Source: Fistularia commersonii
Taxonomy: Eukaryota > Chordata > Actinopteri > Syngnathiformes > Fistulariidae
Reading direction: 5' to 3'
Length of the DNA: 64,000 bases
NCBI GenBank assembly: GCA_037954325.1
Contig: JBBMNZ010000035.1
Location: 11,059,737 to 11,123,736 of the forward strand
Shown: one piece after another, positions 50,241 to 63,790 of the stretch
How the letters are laid out: every line of letters begins with the position of its first letter
Numbering within the stretch: the stretch's first letter is position 1
Translations under genes and position numbers: made by a program
Notes under the pieces: generated by a model
What the model was told of the DNA's origin: nothing
What the model saw: the letters and a program-made list of their open reading frames with translations, nothing else
Database searches by the model: none

Positions 50241-53200
50241 CAACAGAGTGTCAATAACTAAAGATTCCTTTCTAGCAGCTTGCTGGTGCTGAAATATGTT
50301 GAAAAGGGCTTGATTTTGCATAATATAAGTCAAAATCATTGTGATCCTGCACTATTTTGAAAAGATATAGCCATATGGTCAAAAAGTGTTTTTCTCACTG
50401 AGTTGAAGCTTTTTTGCAACAGAGGTTCAATAACTAAAGATTCCTTTCTAGCAGCTCTCAGGTGCTGAAATATGTTGAAAAGGGCTTGATTCTGCATAAT
50501 ATAAGTCAAAATCATTGTGATCCTGCAACATTTTGAAAAGATATAGCCATACGGTCAAAAAGTGTTTATCTCACTGAGTTGAAGCTTTTTTGATAAAGAG
50601 TGTCAATAACTAAAGATTCCTTTCTAGCAGCTTGCTGGTGCTGAAATATGTTGAAAAGGGCTTGATTCTGCATAATATAAGTCAAAATCATTGTGATCCT
50701 GCAACATTTTGAAAAGATATAGCCATACGGTCAAAAAGTGTTTATCTCACTGAGTTGAAGCTTTTTTGATAAAGAGTGTCAATAACTAAAGATTCCTTTC
50801 TAGCAGCTTGCTGGTGCTGAAATATGTTGAAAAGGGCTTGATTCTGCATAATATAAGTCAAAATCATTGTGATCCTGCAACATTTTGAAAAGATATAGCC
50901 ATATGGTCAAAAAGTGTTTATCTCACTGAATTGTAGCTTTTTTGCAACAGAGTGTCAATAACTAAAGATTCCTTTCTAGCAGCTTGCTGGTGCAGAAATA
51001 TGTTGAAAAGGGCTTGATTCTGCATAATATAAGTCAAAATCATTGTGATCCTGCACTATTTTGAAAAGATATAGCCATATGGTCAAAAAGTGTTTATCTC
51101 ACTGAGTTGAAGCTTTTTTGCAACAGAGGTTCAATAACTAAAGATTCCTTTCTAGCAGCTCTCAGGTGCTGAAATATGTTGAAAAGGGCTTGATTCTGCA
51201 TAATATAAGTCAAAATCATTGTGATCCTGCAACATTTTGAAAAGATATAGCCATACGGTCAAAAAGTGTTTATCTCACTGAGTTGAAGCTTTTTTGATAA
51301 AGAGTGTCAATAACTAAAGATTCCTTTCTAGCAGCTTGCTGGTGCTGAAATATGTTGAAAAGGGCTTGATTTTGCATAATATAAGTCAAAATCATTGTGA
51401 TCCTGCAACATTTTGAAAAGATATAGCCATACGGTCAAAAAGTGTTTATCTCACTGAGTTGAAGCTTTTTTGATAAAGAGTGTCAATAACTAAAGATTCC
51501 TTTCTAGCAGCTTGCTGGTGCTGAAATATGTTGAAAAGGGCTTGATTCTGCATAATATAAGTCAAAATCATTGTGATCCTGCAACATTTTGAAAAGATAT
51601 AGCCATACGGTCAAAAAGTGTTTATCTCACTGAGTTGAAGCGTTTTTGATAAAGAGTGTCAATAACTAAAGATTCCTTTCTAGCAGCTTGCTGGTGCTGA
51701 AATATGTTGAAAAGTGCTTGATTCTGCATAATATAAGTCAAAACCATTGTGATCCTGCAACATTTTGAAAAGATATAGCCATACGGTCAAAAAGTGTTTA
51801 TCTCAATGAGTTGTGGCGTTTTTGATAAAGAGTGTCAATAACTAAAGATTCCTTTCTAGCAGCTTGCTGGTGCTGAAATATGTTGAAAAGGGCTTGATTC
51901 TGCATAATATAAGTCAAAATCATTGTGATCTTGCAACATTTTGAAAAGATATAGCCATATGGTCAAAAAGTGTTTATCTCACTGAGTTGAAGCTTTTTTG
52001 CAACAGAGGTTCAATAACTAAAGATTCCTTTCTAGCAGCTCCCTGGTGCTGAAATATGTTGAAAAGGGCTTGATTCTGCATAATATAAGTCAAATTCATT
52101 GTGATCCTGCAACATTTTGAAAAGATATAGCCATACGGTCAAAAAGTGTTTATCTCACTGAGTTGAAGCCTTTTTGATAAAGAGTGTAAATAACCAAAGA
52201 TTCCTTTCTAGCAGCTTGCTGGTGCTGAAATATGTTGAAAAGGGCTTGATTCTGCATAATATAAGTCAAAATCATTGTGATCCTGCAACATTTTGAAAAG
52301 ATATAGCCATATGGTCAAAAAGTGTTTATCTCACTGAATTGTAGCTTTTTTGCAACAGAGTGTCAATAACTAAAGATTCCTTTCTAGCAGCTTGCTGGTG
52401 CTGAAATATGTTGAAAAGGGCTTGATTCTGCATAATATAAGTCAAAATCATTGTGATCCTGCACTATTTTGAAAAGATATAGCCATATGGTCAAAAAGTG
52501 TTTTTCTCACTGAGTTGAAGCTTTTTTGCAACAGAGGTTCAATAACTAAAGATTCCTTTCTAGCAGCTCTCAGGTGCTGAAATATGTTGAAAAGGGCTTG
52601 ATTCTGCATAATATAAGTCAAAATCATTGTGATCCTGCAACATTTTGAAAAGATATAGCCATACGGTCAAAAAGTGTTTATCTCACTGAGTTGAAGCTTT
52701 TTTGATAAAGAGTGTCAATAACTAAAGATTCCTTTCTAGCAGCTCTCAGGTGCTGAAATATGTTGAAAAGGGCTTGATTCTGCATAATATAAGTCAAAAT
52801 CATTGTGATCCTGCAACATTTTGAAAAGATATAGCCATACGGTCAAAAAGTGTTTATCTCACTGAGTTGAAGCTTTTTTGATAAAGAGTGTCAATAACTA
52901 AAGATTCCTTTCTAGCAGCTTGTTGGTGCTGAAATATGTTGAAAAGGGCTTGATTCTGCATAATATAAGTCAAAATCATTGTGATCCTGCAACATTTTGA
53001 AAAGATATAGCCATACGGTCAAAAAGTGTTTATCTCACTGAGTTGAAGCGTTTTTGATAAAGAGTGTAAATAACTAAAGATTCCTTTCTAGCAGCTCTCT
53101 GGTGCTGAAATATGTTGAAAAGGGCTTGATTCTGCATAATATAAGTCAAAATCATTGTGATCCTGCAACATTTTGAAAAGATATAGCCATACGGTCAAAA

Positions 53201-56200
53201 AGTGTTTATCTCACTGAGTTGAAGCTTTTTTGCAACAGAGTGTCAATAACTAAAGATTCCTTTCTAGCAGCTCTCTGGTGCTGATATATGTTGAAAAGGG
53301 CTTGATTCTGCATAATATAAGTCAAATTCATTGTGATCCTGCAACATTTTGAAAAGATATAGCCATACGGTCAAAAAGTGTTTATCTCACTGAGTTGAAG
53401 CGTTTTTGATAAAGAGTGTCAATAACTAAAGATTCCTTTCTAGCAGCTTGCTGGTGCTGAAATATGTTGAAAAGTGCTTGATTCTGCATAATATAAGTCA
53501 AAACCATTGTGATCCTGCAACATTTTGAAAAGATATAGCCATACGGTCAAAAAGTGTTTATCTCAATGAGTTGTGGCGTTTTTGATAAAGAGTGTCAATA
53601 ACTAAAGATTCCTTTCTAGCAGCTTGCTGGTGCTGAAATATGTTGAAAAGGGCTTGATTCTGCATAATATAAGTCAAAATCATTGTGATCTTGCAACATT
53701 TTGAAAAGATATAGCCATATGGTCAAAAAGTGTTTATCTCACTGAGTTGAAGCTTTTTTGCAACAGAGTGTCAATAACTAAAGATTCCTTTCTAGCAGCT
53801 TGCTGGTGCTGAAATATGTTGAAAAGGGCTTGATTCTGCATAATATAAGTCAAAATCATTGTGATCCTGCAACATTTTGAAAAGATATAGCCATACGGTC
53901 AAAAAGTGTTTATCTCACTGAGTTGAAGCTTTTTTGATAAAGAGTGTCAATAACTAAAGATTCCTTTCTAGCAGCTTGCTGGTGCTGAAATATGTTGAAA
54001 AGGGCTTGATTCTGCATAATATAAGTAAAAGTCATTGTGATCCTGCAACATTTTGAAAAGATATAGCCATACGGTCAAAAAGTGTTTATCTCACTGAGTT
54101 GAAGCTTTTTTGCAACAGAGTGTCAATAACTAAAGATTCCTTTCTAGCAGCTTGCTGGTGCTGAAATATGTTGAAAAGGGCTTGATTCTGCATAATATAA
54201 GTCAAAATCATTGTGATCCTGCAACATTTTGAAAAGATATAGCCATACGGTCAAAAAGTGTTTATCTCACTGAGTTGAAGCTTTTTGCAACAGAGTGTCA
54301 ATAACTAAAGATTCCTTTCTAGCAGCTTGCTGGTGCTGAAATATGTTGAAAAGGGCTTGATTCTGCATAATATAAGTCAAAGTCATTGTGATCCTGCAAC
54401 ATTTTGAAAAGATATAGCCATACGGTCAAAAAGTGTTTATCTCACTGAGTTGAAGCTTTTTTGCAACAGAGTGTCAATAACTAAAGATTCCTTTCTAGCA
54501 GCTCTCAGGTGCTGAAATATGTTGAAAAGGGCTTGATTCTGCATAATATAAGTCAAAATCATTGTGATCCTGCAACATTTTGAAAAGATATAGCCATACG
54601 GTCAAAAAGTGTTTATCTCACTGAGTTGAAGCTTTTTTGATAAAGAGTGTCAATAACTAAAGATTCCTTTCTAGCAGCTTGCTGGTGCTGAAATATGTTG
54701 AAAAGGGCTTGATTCTGCATAATATAAGTCAAAATCATTGTGATCCTGCAACATTTTGAAAAGATATAGCCATACGGTCAAAAAGTGTTTATCTCACTGA
54801 GTTGAAGCCTTTTTGATAAAGAGTGTAAATAACTAAAGATTCCTTTCTAGCAGCTTGCTGGTGCTGAAATATGTTGAAAAGGGCTTGATTCTGCATAATA
54901 TAAGTCAAAATCATTGTGATCCTGCAACATTTTGAAAAGATATAGCCATATGGTCAAAAAGTGTTTATCTCACTGAATTGTAGCTTTTTTGCAACAGAGT
55001 GTCAATAACTAAAGATTCCTTTCTAGCAGCTTGCTGGTGCTGAAATATGTTGAAAAGGGCTTGATTCTGCATAATATAAGTCAAAATCATTGTGATCCTG
55101 CAACATTTTGAAAAGATATAGCCATATGGTCAAAAAGTGTTTTTCTCACTGAGTTGAAGCTTTTTTGCAACAGAGGTTCAATAACTAAAGATTCCTTTCT
55201 AGCAGCTCTCAGGTGCTGAAATATGTTGAAAAGGGCTTGATTCTGCATAATATAAGTCAAAATCATTGTGATCCTGCAACATTTTGAAAAGATATAGCCA
55301 TACGGTCAAAAAGTGTTTATCTCACTGAGTTGAAGCGTTTTTGATAAAGAGTGTCAATAACTAAAGATTCCTTTCTAGCAGCTTGCTGGTGCTGAAATAT
55401 GTTGAAAAGGGCTTGATTCTGCATAATATAAGTCAAAATCATTGTGATCCAGCAACATTTTGAAAAGATATAGCCATACGGTCAAAAAGTGTTTATCTCA
55501 CTGAGTTGAAGCTTTTTGGATAAAGAGTGTCAATAACTAAAGATTCCTTTCTAGCAGCTTGCTGGTGCTGAAATATGTTGAAAAGGGCTTGATTCTGCAT
55601 AATATAAGTCAAAATCATTGTGATCCTGCAACATTTTGAAAAGATATAGCCATATGGTCAAAAAGTGTTTATCTCACTGAATTGTAGCTTTTTTGCAACA
55701 GAGTGTCAATAACTAAAGATTCCTTTCTAGCAGCTTGCTGGTGCAGAAATATGTTGAAAAGGGCTTGATTCTGCATAATATAAGTCAAAATCATTGTGAT
55801 CCTGCACTATTTTGAAAAGATATAGCCATATGGTCAAAAAGTGTTTATCTCACTGAGTTGAAGCTTTTTTGCAACAGAGGTTCAATAACTAAAGATTCCT
55901 TTCTAGCAGCTCTCAGGTGCTGAAATATGTTGAAAAGGGCTTGATTCTGCATAATATAAGTCAAAATCATTGTGATCCTGCAACATTTTGAAAAGATATA
56001 GCCATACGGTCAAAAAGTGTTTATCTCACTGAGTTGAAGCTTTTTTGATAAAGAGTGTCAATAACTAAAGATTCCTTTCTAGCAGCTTGCTGGTGCTGAA
56101 ATATGTTGAAAAGGGCTTGATTCTGCATAATATAAGTCAAAATCATTGTGATCCTGCAACATTTTGAAAAGATATAGCCATACGGTCAAAAAGTGTTTAT

Positions 56201-56400
56201 CTCACTGAGTTGAAGCTTTTTTGATAAAGAGTGTCAATAACTAAAGATTCCTTTCTAGCAGCTTGCTGGTGCTGAAATATGTTGAAAAGGGCTTGATTCT
56301 GCATAATATAAGTCAAAATCATTGTGATCCTGCAACATTTTGAAAAGATATAGCCATACGGTCAAAAAGTGTTTATCTCACTGAGTTGAAGCTTTTTTGC
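50220..56400 (+). repeat. Family B 27-mer higher-order repeat trace, 4,751 bp period
   Basis: A four-step marker cassette ('cactgaattgtagc', then 'ctgcactattttg', then 'cagaggttcaat', then 'cagctctcaggtg') occurs as a pair about 704 bp apart at 50,220 and 50,924. The pair recurs at 54,971 and 55,675, exactly 4,751 bp later (27 monomers minus 1 bp). The rare 'ggtgcagaaatatg' at 50,992 and 55,743 keeps the same shift, and a third occurrence at 60,497 lies another 4,754 bp on. In the 54.97 kb copy the 'cactatttt' step reads 'caacatttt', so the cassette is partly eroded. A single cassette also occurs near 52.33 kb. Confidence 0.8.
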
Positions 56401-59400
56401 AACAGAGTGTCAATAACTAAAGATTCCTTTCTAGCAGCTTGCTGGTGCTGAAATATGTTGAAAAGGGCTTGATTCTGCATAATGTAAGTCAAAATCATTG
56501 TGATCCTGCAACATTTTATAAAGATATAGCCATACGGTCAAAAAGTGTTTATCTCACTGAGTTGAAGCTTTTTTGCAACAGAGTGTCAATAACTAAAGAT
56601 TCCTTTCTAGCAGCTTGCTGGTGCTGAAATATGTTGAAAAGGGCTTGATTCTGCATAATATAAGTCAAAATCATTGTGATCCTGCAACATTTTGAAAAGA
56701 TATAGCCATACGGTCAAAAAGTGTTTATCTCACTGAGTTGAAGCTTTTTTGCAACAGAGTGTCAATAACTAAAGATTCCTTTCTAGCAGCTTGCTGGTGC
56801 TGAAATATGTTGAAAAGGGCTTGATTCTGCATAATATAAGTCAAAATCATTGTGATCCTGCAACATTTTGAAAAGATATAGCCATACGGTCAAAAAGTGT
56901 TTATCTCACTGAGTTGAAGCTTTTTTGATAAAGAGTGTCAATAACTAAAGATTCCTTTCTAGCAGCTTGCTGGTGCTGAAATATGTTGAAAAGGGCTTGA
57001 TTCTGCATAATATAAGTCAAAATCATTGTGATCCTGCAACATTTTGAAAAGATATAGCCATACGGTCAAAAAGTGTTTATCTCACTGAGTTGAAGCTTTT
57101 TTGCAACAGAGTGTCAATAACTAAAGATTCCTTTCTAGCAGCTTGCTGGTGCTGAAATATGTTGAAAAGGGCTTGATTCTGCATAATATAAGTCAAAATC
57201 ATTGTGATCCTGCAACATTTTGAAAAGATATAGCCATACGGGTCAAAAAGTGTTTATCTCACTGAGTTGAAGCTTTTTTGCAACAGAGTGTCAATAACTA
57301 AAGATTCCTTTCTAGCAGCTTGCTGGTGCTGAAATATGTTGAAAAGGGCTTGATTCTGCATAATATAAGTCAAAATCATTGTGATCCTGCAACATTTTGA
57401 AAAGATATAGCCATACGGTCAAAAAGTGTTTATCTCACTGAGTTGAAGCTTTTTTGCAACAGAGTGTCAATAACTAAAGATTCCTTTCTAGCAGCTTGCT
57501 GGTGCTGAAATATGTTGAAAAGGGCTTGATTCTGCATAATATAAGTCAAAATCATTGTGATCCTGCAACATTTTGAAAAGATATAGCCATACGGTAAAAA
57601 AGTTTTTATCTCACTGAGTTGAAGCTTTTTTGCAACAGAGTGTCAATAACTAAAGATTCCTTTCTAGCAGCTTGCTGGTGCTGAAATATGTTGAAAAGGG
57701 CTTGATTCTGCATAATATAAGTCAAAATCATTGTGATCCTGCAACATTTTGAAAAGATATAGCCATACGGTCAAAAAGTGTTTATCTCACTGAGTTGAAG
57801 CTTTTTTGCAACAGAGTGTCAATAACTAAAGATTCCTTTCTAGCAGCTTGCTGGTGCTGAAATATGTTGAAAAGGGCTTGATTCTGCATAATATAAGTCA
57901 AAATCATTGTGATCCTGCAACATTTTGAAAAGATATAGCCATACGGTCAAAAAGTGTTTATCTCACTGAGTTGAAGCTTTTTTGCAACAGAGTGTCAATA
58001 ACTAAAGATTCCTTTCTAGCAGCTTGCTGGTGCTGAAATATGTTGAAAAGGGCTTGATTCTGCATAATATAAGTCAAAATCATTGTGATCCTGCAACATT
58101 TTGAAAAGATATAGCCATACGGTCAAAAAGTGTTTATCTCACTGAGTTGAAGCTTTTTTGATAAAGAGTGTCAATAACTAAAGATTCCTTTCTAGCAGCT
58201 TGCTGGTGCTGAAATATGTTGAAAAGGGCTTGATTCTGCATAATATAAGTCAAAATCATTGTGATCCTGCAACATTTTGAAAAGATATAGCCATACGGTC
58301 AAAAAGTGTTTATCTCACTGAGTTGAAGCTTTTTTGCAACAGAGTGTCAATAACTAAAGATTCCTTTCTAGCAGCTTGCTGGTGCTGAAATATGTTGAAA
58401 AGGGCTTGATTCTGCATAATATAAGTCAAAATCATTGTGATCCTGCAACATTTTGAAAAGATATAGCCATACGGTCAAAAAGTGTTTATCTCACTGAGTT
58501 GAAGCTTTTTTGCAACAGAGTGTCAATAACTAAAGATTCCTTTCTAGCAGCTTGCTGGTGCTGAAATATGTTGAAAAGGGCTTGATTCTGCATAATATAA
58601 GTCAAAATCATTGTGATCCTGCAACATTTTGAAAAGATATAGCCATACGGTCAAAAAGTGTTTATCTCACTGAGTTGAAGCTTTTTTGATAAAGAGTGTC
58701 AATAACTAAAGATTCCTTTCTAGCAGCTTGCTGGTGCTGAAATATGTTGAAAAGGGCTTGATTCTGCATAATATAAGTCAAAATCATTGTGATCCTGCAA
58801 CATTTTGAAAAGATATAGCCATACGGTCAAAAAGTGTTTATCTCACTGAGTTGAAGCCTTTTTTGATAAAGAGTGTCAATAACTAAAGATTCCTTTCTAG
58901 CAGCTTGCTGGTGCTGAAATATGTTGAAAAGGGCTTGATTCTGCATAATATAAGTCAAAATCATTGTGATCCTGCAACATTTTGAAAAGATATAGCCATA
59001 CGGTCAAAAAGTGTTTATCTCACTGAGTTGAAGCTTTTTTGCAACAGAGTGTCAATAACTAAAGATTCCTTTCTAGCAGCTTGCTGGTGCTGAAATATGT
59101 TGAAAAGGGCTTGATTCTGCATAATATAAGTCAAAATCATTGTGATCCTGCAACATTTTGAAAAGATATAGCCATACGGTCAAAAAGTGTTTATCTCACT
59201 GAGTTGAAGCTTTTTTGCAACAGAGTGTCAATAACTAAAGATTCCTTTCTAGCAGCTTGCTGGTGCTGAAATATGTTGAAAAGGGCTTGATTCTGCATAA
59301 TATAAGTCAAAATCATTGTGATCCTGCAACATTTTGAAAAGATATAGCCATACGGTCAAAAAGTGTTTATCTCACTGAGTTGAAGCTTTTTTGATAAAGA

Positions 59401-62400
59401 GTGTCAATAACTAAAGATTCCTTTCTAGCAGCTTGCTGGTGCTGAAATATGTTGAAAAGGGCTTGATTCTGCATAATATAAGTCAAAATCATTGTGATCC
59501 TGCAACATTTTGAAAAGTTATAGCCATACGGTCAAAAAGTGTTTATCTCACTGAGTTGAAGCCTTTTTGATAAAGAGTGTCAATAACTAAAGATTCCTTT
59601 CTAGCAGCTTGCTGGTGCTGAAATATGTTGAAAAGGGCTTGATTCTGCATAATATAAGTCAAAATCATTGTGATCCTGCAACATTTTGAAAAGATATAGC
59701 CATACGGTCAAAAAGTGTTTATCTCACTGAGTTGAAGCTTTTTTGCAACAGAGTGTCAATAACTAAAGATTCCTTTCTAGCAGCTTGCTGGTGCTGAAAT
59801 ATGTTGAAAAGGGCTTGATTCTGCATAATATAAGTCAAAATCATTGTGATCCTGCAACATTTTGAAAAGATATAGCCATACGGTCAAAAAGTGTTTATCT
59901 CACTGAGTTGAAGCTTTTTTGCAACAGAGTGTCAATAACTAAAGATTCCTTTCTAGCAGCTTGCTGGTGCTGAAATATGTTGAAAAGGGCTTGATTCTGC
60001 ATAATATAAGTCAAAAATCATTGTGATCCTGCAACATTTGAAAAGATATAGCCATACGGTCAAAAAGTGTTTATCTCACTGAGTTGAAGCTTTTTTGATA
60101 AAGAGTGTCAATAACTAAAGATTCCTTTCTAGCAGCTTGCTGGTGCTGAAATATGTTGAAAAGGGCTTGATTCTGCATAATATAAGTCAAAATCATTGTG
60201 ATCCTGCAACATTTTGAAAAGATATAGCCATACGGTCAAAAAGTGTTTATCTCACTGAGTTGAAGCTTTTTTGCAACAGAGTGTCAATAACTAAAGATTC
60301 CTTTCTAGCAGCTTGCTGGTGCTGAAATATGTTGAAAAGGGCTTGATTCTGCATAATATAAGTCAAAATCATTGTGATCCTGCAACATTTTGAAAAGATA
60401 TAGCCATACGGTAAAAAAGTGTTTATCTCACTGAGTTGAAGCTTTTTTGCAACAGAGTGTCAATAACTAAAGATTCCTTTCTAGCAGCTTGCTGGTGCAG
60501 AAATATGTTGAAAAGGGCTTGATTCTGCATAATATAAGTCAAAATCATTGTGATCCTGCACTATTTTGAAAAGATATAGCCATATGGGTCAAAAAGTGTT
60601 TATCTCACTGAGTTGAAGCTTTTTTGCAACAGAGGTTCAATAACTAAAGATTCCTTTCTAGCAGCTCTCAGGTGCTGAAATATGTTGAAAAGGGCTTGAT
60701 TCTGCATAATATAAGTCAAAATCATTGTGATCCTGCAACATTTTGAAAAGATATAGCCATACGGTCAAAAAGTGTTTATCTCACTGAGTTGAAGCTTTTT
60801 TGATAAAGAGTGTCAATAACTAAAGATTCCTTTCTAGCAGCTTGCTGGTGCTGAAATATGTTGAAAAGGGCTTGATTCTGCATAATATAAGTCAAAATCA
60901 TTGTGATCCTGCAACATTTTGAAAAGATATAGCCATACGGTCAAAAAGTGTTTATCTCACTGAGTTGAAGCTTTTTTGCAACAGAGTGTCAATAACTAAA
61001 GATTCCTTTCTAGCAGCTTGCTGGTGCTGAAATATGTTGAAAAGGGCTTGATTCTGCATAATATAAGTCAAAATCATTGTGATCCTGCAACATTTTGAAA
61101 AGATATAGCCATACGGTCAAAAAGTGTTTATCTCACTGAGTTGAAGCTTTTTTGCAACAGAGTGTCAATAACTAAAGATTCCTTTCTAGCAGCTTGCTGG
61201 TGCTGAAATATGTTGAAAAGGGCTTGATTCTGCATAATATAAGTCAAAATCATTGTGATCCTGCAACATTTTGAAAAGATATAGCCATACGGTCAAAAAG
61301 TGTTTATCTCACTGAGTTGAAGCTTTTTTGCAACAGAGTGTCAATAACTAAAGATTCCTTTCTAGCAGCTTGCTGGTGCTGAAATATGTTGAAAAGGGCT
61401 TGATTCTGCATAATATAAGTCAAAATCATTGTGATCCTGCAACATTTTGAAAAGATATAGCCATACGGTCAAAAAGTGTTTATCTCACTGAGTTGAAGCT
61501 TTTTTGCAACAGAGTGTCAATAACTAAAGATTCCTTTCTAGCAGCTTGCTGGTGCTGAAATATGTTGAAAAGGGGCTTGATTCTGCATAATATAAGTCAA
61601 AATCATTGTGATCCTGCAACATTTTGAAAAGATATAGCCATACGGTCAAAAAGTGTTTATCTCACTGAGTTGAAGCTTTTTTGCAACAGAGTGTCAATAA
61701 CTAAAGATTCCTTTCTAAGCAGCTTGCTGGTGCTGAAATATGTTGAAAAGGGCTTGATTCTGCATAATATAAGTCAAAATCATTGTGATCCTGCAACATT
61801 TTGAAAAGATATAGCCATACGGTCAAAAAGTGTTTATCTCACTGAGTTGAAGCTTTTTTGCAACAGAGTGTCAATAACTAAAGATTCCTTTCTAGCAGCT
61901 TGCTGGTGCTGAAATATGTTGAAAAGGGCTTGATTCTGCATAATATAAGTCAAAATCATTGTGATCCTGCAACATTTTGAAAAGATATAGCCATACGGTC
62001 AAAAAGTGTTTATCTCACTGAGTTGAAGCTTTTTTGCAACAGAGTGTCAATAACTAAAGATTCCTTTCTAGCAGCTTGCTGGTGCTGAAATATGTTGAAA
62101 AGGGCTTGATTCTGCATAATATAAGTCAAAATCATTGTGATCCTGCAACATTTTGAAAAGATATAGCCATACGGTCAAAAAGTGTTTATCTCACTGAGTT
62201 GAAGCTTTTTTGCAACAGAGTGTCAATAACTAAAGATTCCTTTCTAGCAGCTTGCTGGTGCTGAAATATGTTGAAAAGGGCTTGATTCTGCATAATATAA
62301 GTCAAAATCATTGTGATCCTGCAACATTTTGAAAAGATATAGCCATACGGTCAAAAAGTGTTTATCTCACTGAGTTGAAGCTTTTTTTGCAACAGAGTGT

Positions 62401-63790
62401 CAATAACTAAAGATTCCTTTCTAGCAGCTTGCTGGTGCTGAAATATGTTGAAAAGGGCTTGATTCTGCATAATATAAGTCAAAATCATTGTGATCCTGCA
62501 ACATTTTGAAAAGATATAGCCATACGGTCAAAAAGTGTTTATCTCACTGAGTTGAAGCTTTTTTGCAACAGAGTGTCAATAACTAAAGATTCCTTTCTAG
62601 CAGCTTGCTGGTGCTGAAATATGTTGAAAAGGGCTTGATTCTGCATAATATAAGTCAAAATCATTGTGATCCTGCAACATTTTGAAAAGATATAGCCATA
62701 CGGTCAAAAAGTGTTTATCTCACTGAGTTGAAGCTTTTTTGCAACAGAGTGTCAATAACTAAAGATTCCTTTCTAGCAGCTTGCTGGTGCTGAAATATGT
62801 TGAAAAGGGCTTGATTCTGCATAATATAAGTCAAAATCATTGTGATCCTGCAACATTTTGAAAAGATATAGCCATACGGTCAAAAAGTGTTTATCTCACT
62901 GAGTTGAAGCTTTTTTGCAACAGAGTGTCAATAACTAAAGATTCCTTTCTAGCAGCTTGCTGGTGCTGAAATATGTTGAAAAGGGCTTGATTCTGCATAA
63001 TATAAGTCAAAATCATTGTGATCCTGCAACATTTTGAAAAGATATAGCCATACGGTCAAAAAGTGTTTATCTCACTGAGTTGAAGCTTTTTTGCAACAGA
63101 GTGTCAATAACTAAAGATTCCTTTCTAGCAGCTTGCTGGTGCTGAAATATGTTGAAAAGGGCTTGATTCTGCATAATATAAGTCAAAATCATTGTGATCC
63201 TGCAACATTTTGAAAAGATATAGCCATACGGTCAAAAAGTGTTTATCTCACTGAGTTGAAGCTTTTTTGCAACAGAGTGTCAATAACTAAAGATTCCTTT
63301 CTAGCAGCTTGCTGGTGCTGAAATATGTTGAAAAGGGCTTGATTCTGCATAATATAAGTCAAAATCATTGTGATCCTGCAACATTTTGAAAAGATATAGC
63401 CATACGGTCAAAAAGTGTTTATCTCACTGAGTTGAAGCTTTTTTGCATACAGAGTGTCAATAACTAAAGATTCCTTTCTAGCAGCTTGCTGGTGCTGAAA
63501 TATGTTGAAAAGGGCTTGATTCTGCATAATATAAGTCAAAATCATTGTGATCCTGCAACATTTTGAAAAGATATAGCCATACGGTCCAAAAAGTGTTTAT
63601 CTCACTGAGTTGAAGCTTTTTTGCAACAGAGTGTCAATAACTAAAGATTCCTTTTCTAGCAGCTTGCTGGTGCTGAAATATGTTGAAAAAGGCTTGATTC
63701 TGCATAATATAAGTCAAAATCATTGTGATCCTGCAAACATTTTGAAAAGATATAGCCATACGGTCAAAAAGTGTTTATCTCACTGAGTTG
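56400..63790 (+). repeat. Family B, homogeneous distal core (about 42 monomers)
   Basis: Most monomers are identical by eye apart from the 'gcaacagag' (C) or 'gataaagag' (D) choice. D forms occur near 56,920, 58,155, 58,686, 58,862, 59,391, 59,567, 60,094 and 60,800. A short D-D-C-C four-monomer unit (about 704 bp) is visible at 58.68-60.09 kb; in both its copies the second D carries 'gaagcc' in place of 'gaagct'. From about 60,970 to 63,780 every monomer is the C form. Nearly all carry AAGCTT, so a strong 176 bp HindIII ladder is expected. One older cassette ('gtgcagaaatatg', 'gaggttcaat', 'ctctcagg') survives near 60.49-60.68 kb. Confidence 0.9.

Larger units (their letters stand above)
45152..56400 (+). 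repeat. Family B, heterogeneous proximal zone (about 64 monomers)
   Basis: Monomers vary at a few fixed places: 'cagcttgctgg', 'cagctctctgg', 'cagctccctgg' or 'cagctctcagg'; 'gaagcgttttt', 'gaagctttttt' or 'gtagctttttt'; 'gataaagag' or 'gcaacagag'; 'gagtgtcaat', 'gagtgtaaat' or 'gaggttcaat'; 'catacggtc' or 'catatggtc'. Combinations recur in order, showing HOR organisation. The first monomers after the junction (45.15-46.9 kb) carry the most private changes, for example 'ctacataatatgagtcaat' near 45,733 and 'cctacaccattttg' near 45,942 and 46,118. 'aatgagttgtggcg' marks four positions: 46,702, 49,698, 51,810 and 53,570, with spacings of 2,996, 2,112 and 1,760 bp. Confidence 0.9.

Noticed and set aside
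56439..56627. A 62-codon open reading frame starting at TTG
   Set aside because: It lies fully inside one B monomer plus part of the next. It is open only because this copy has 'ttttataaag' where the consensus 'ttttgaaaag' gives an in-frame TGA. It has no ATG start, no domain and no conservation as protein, so it is a chance product of satellite variation.
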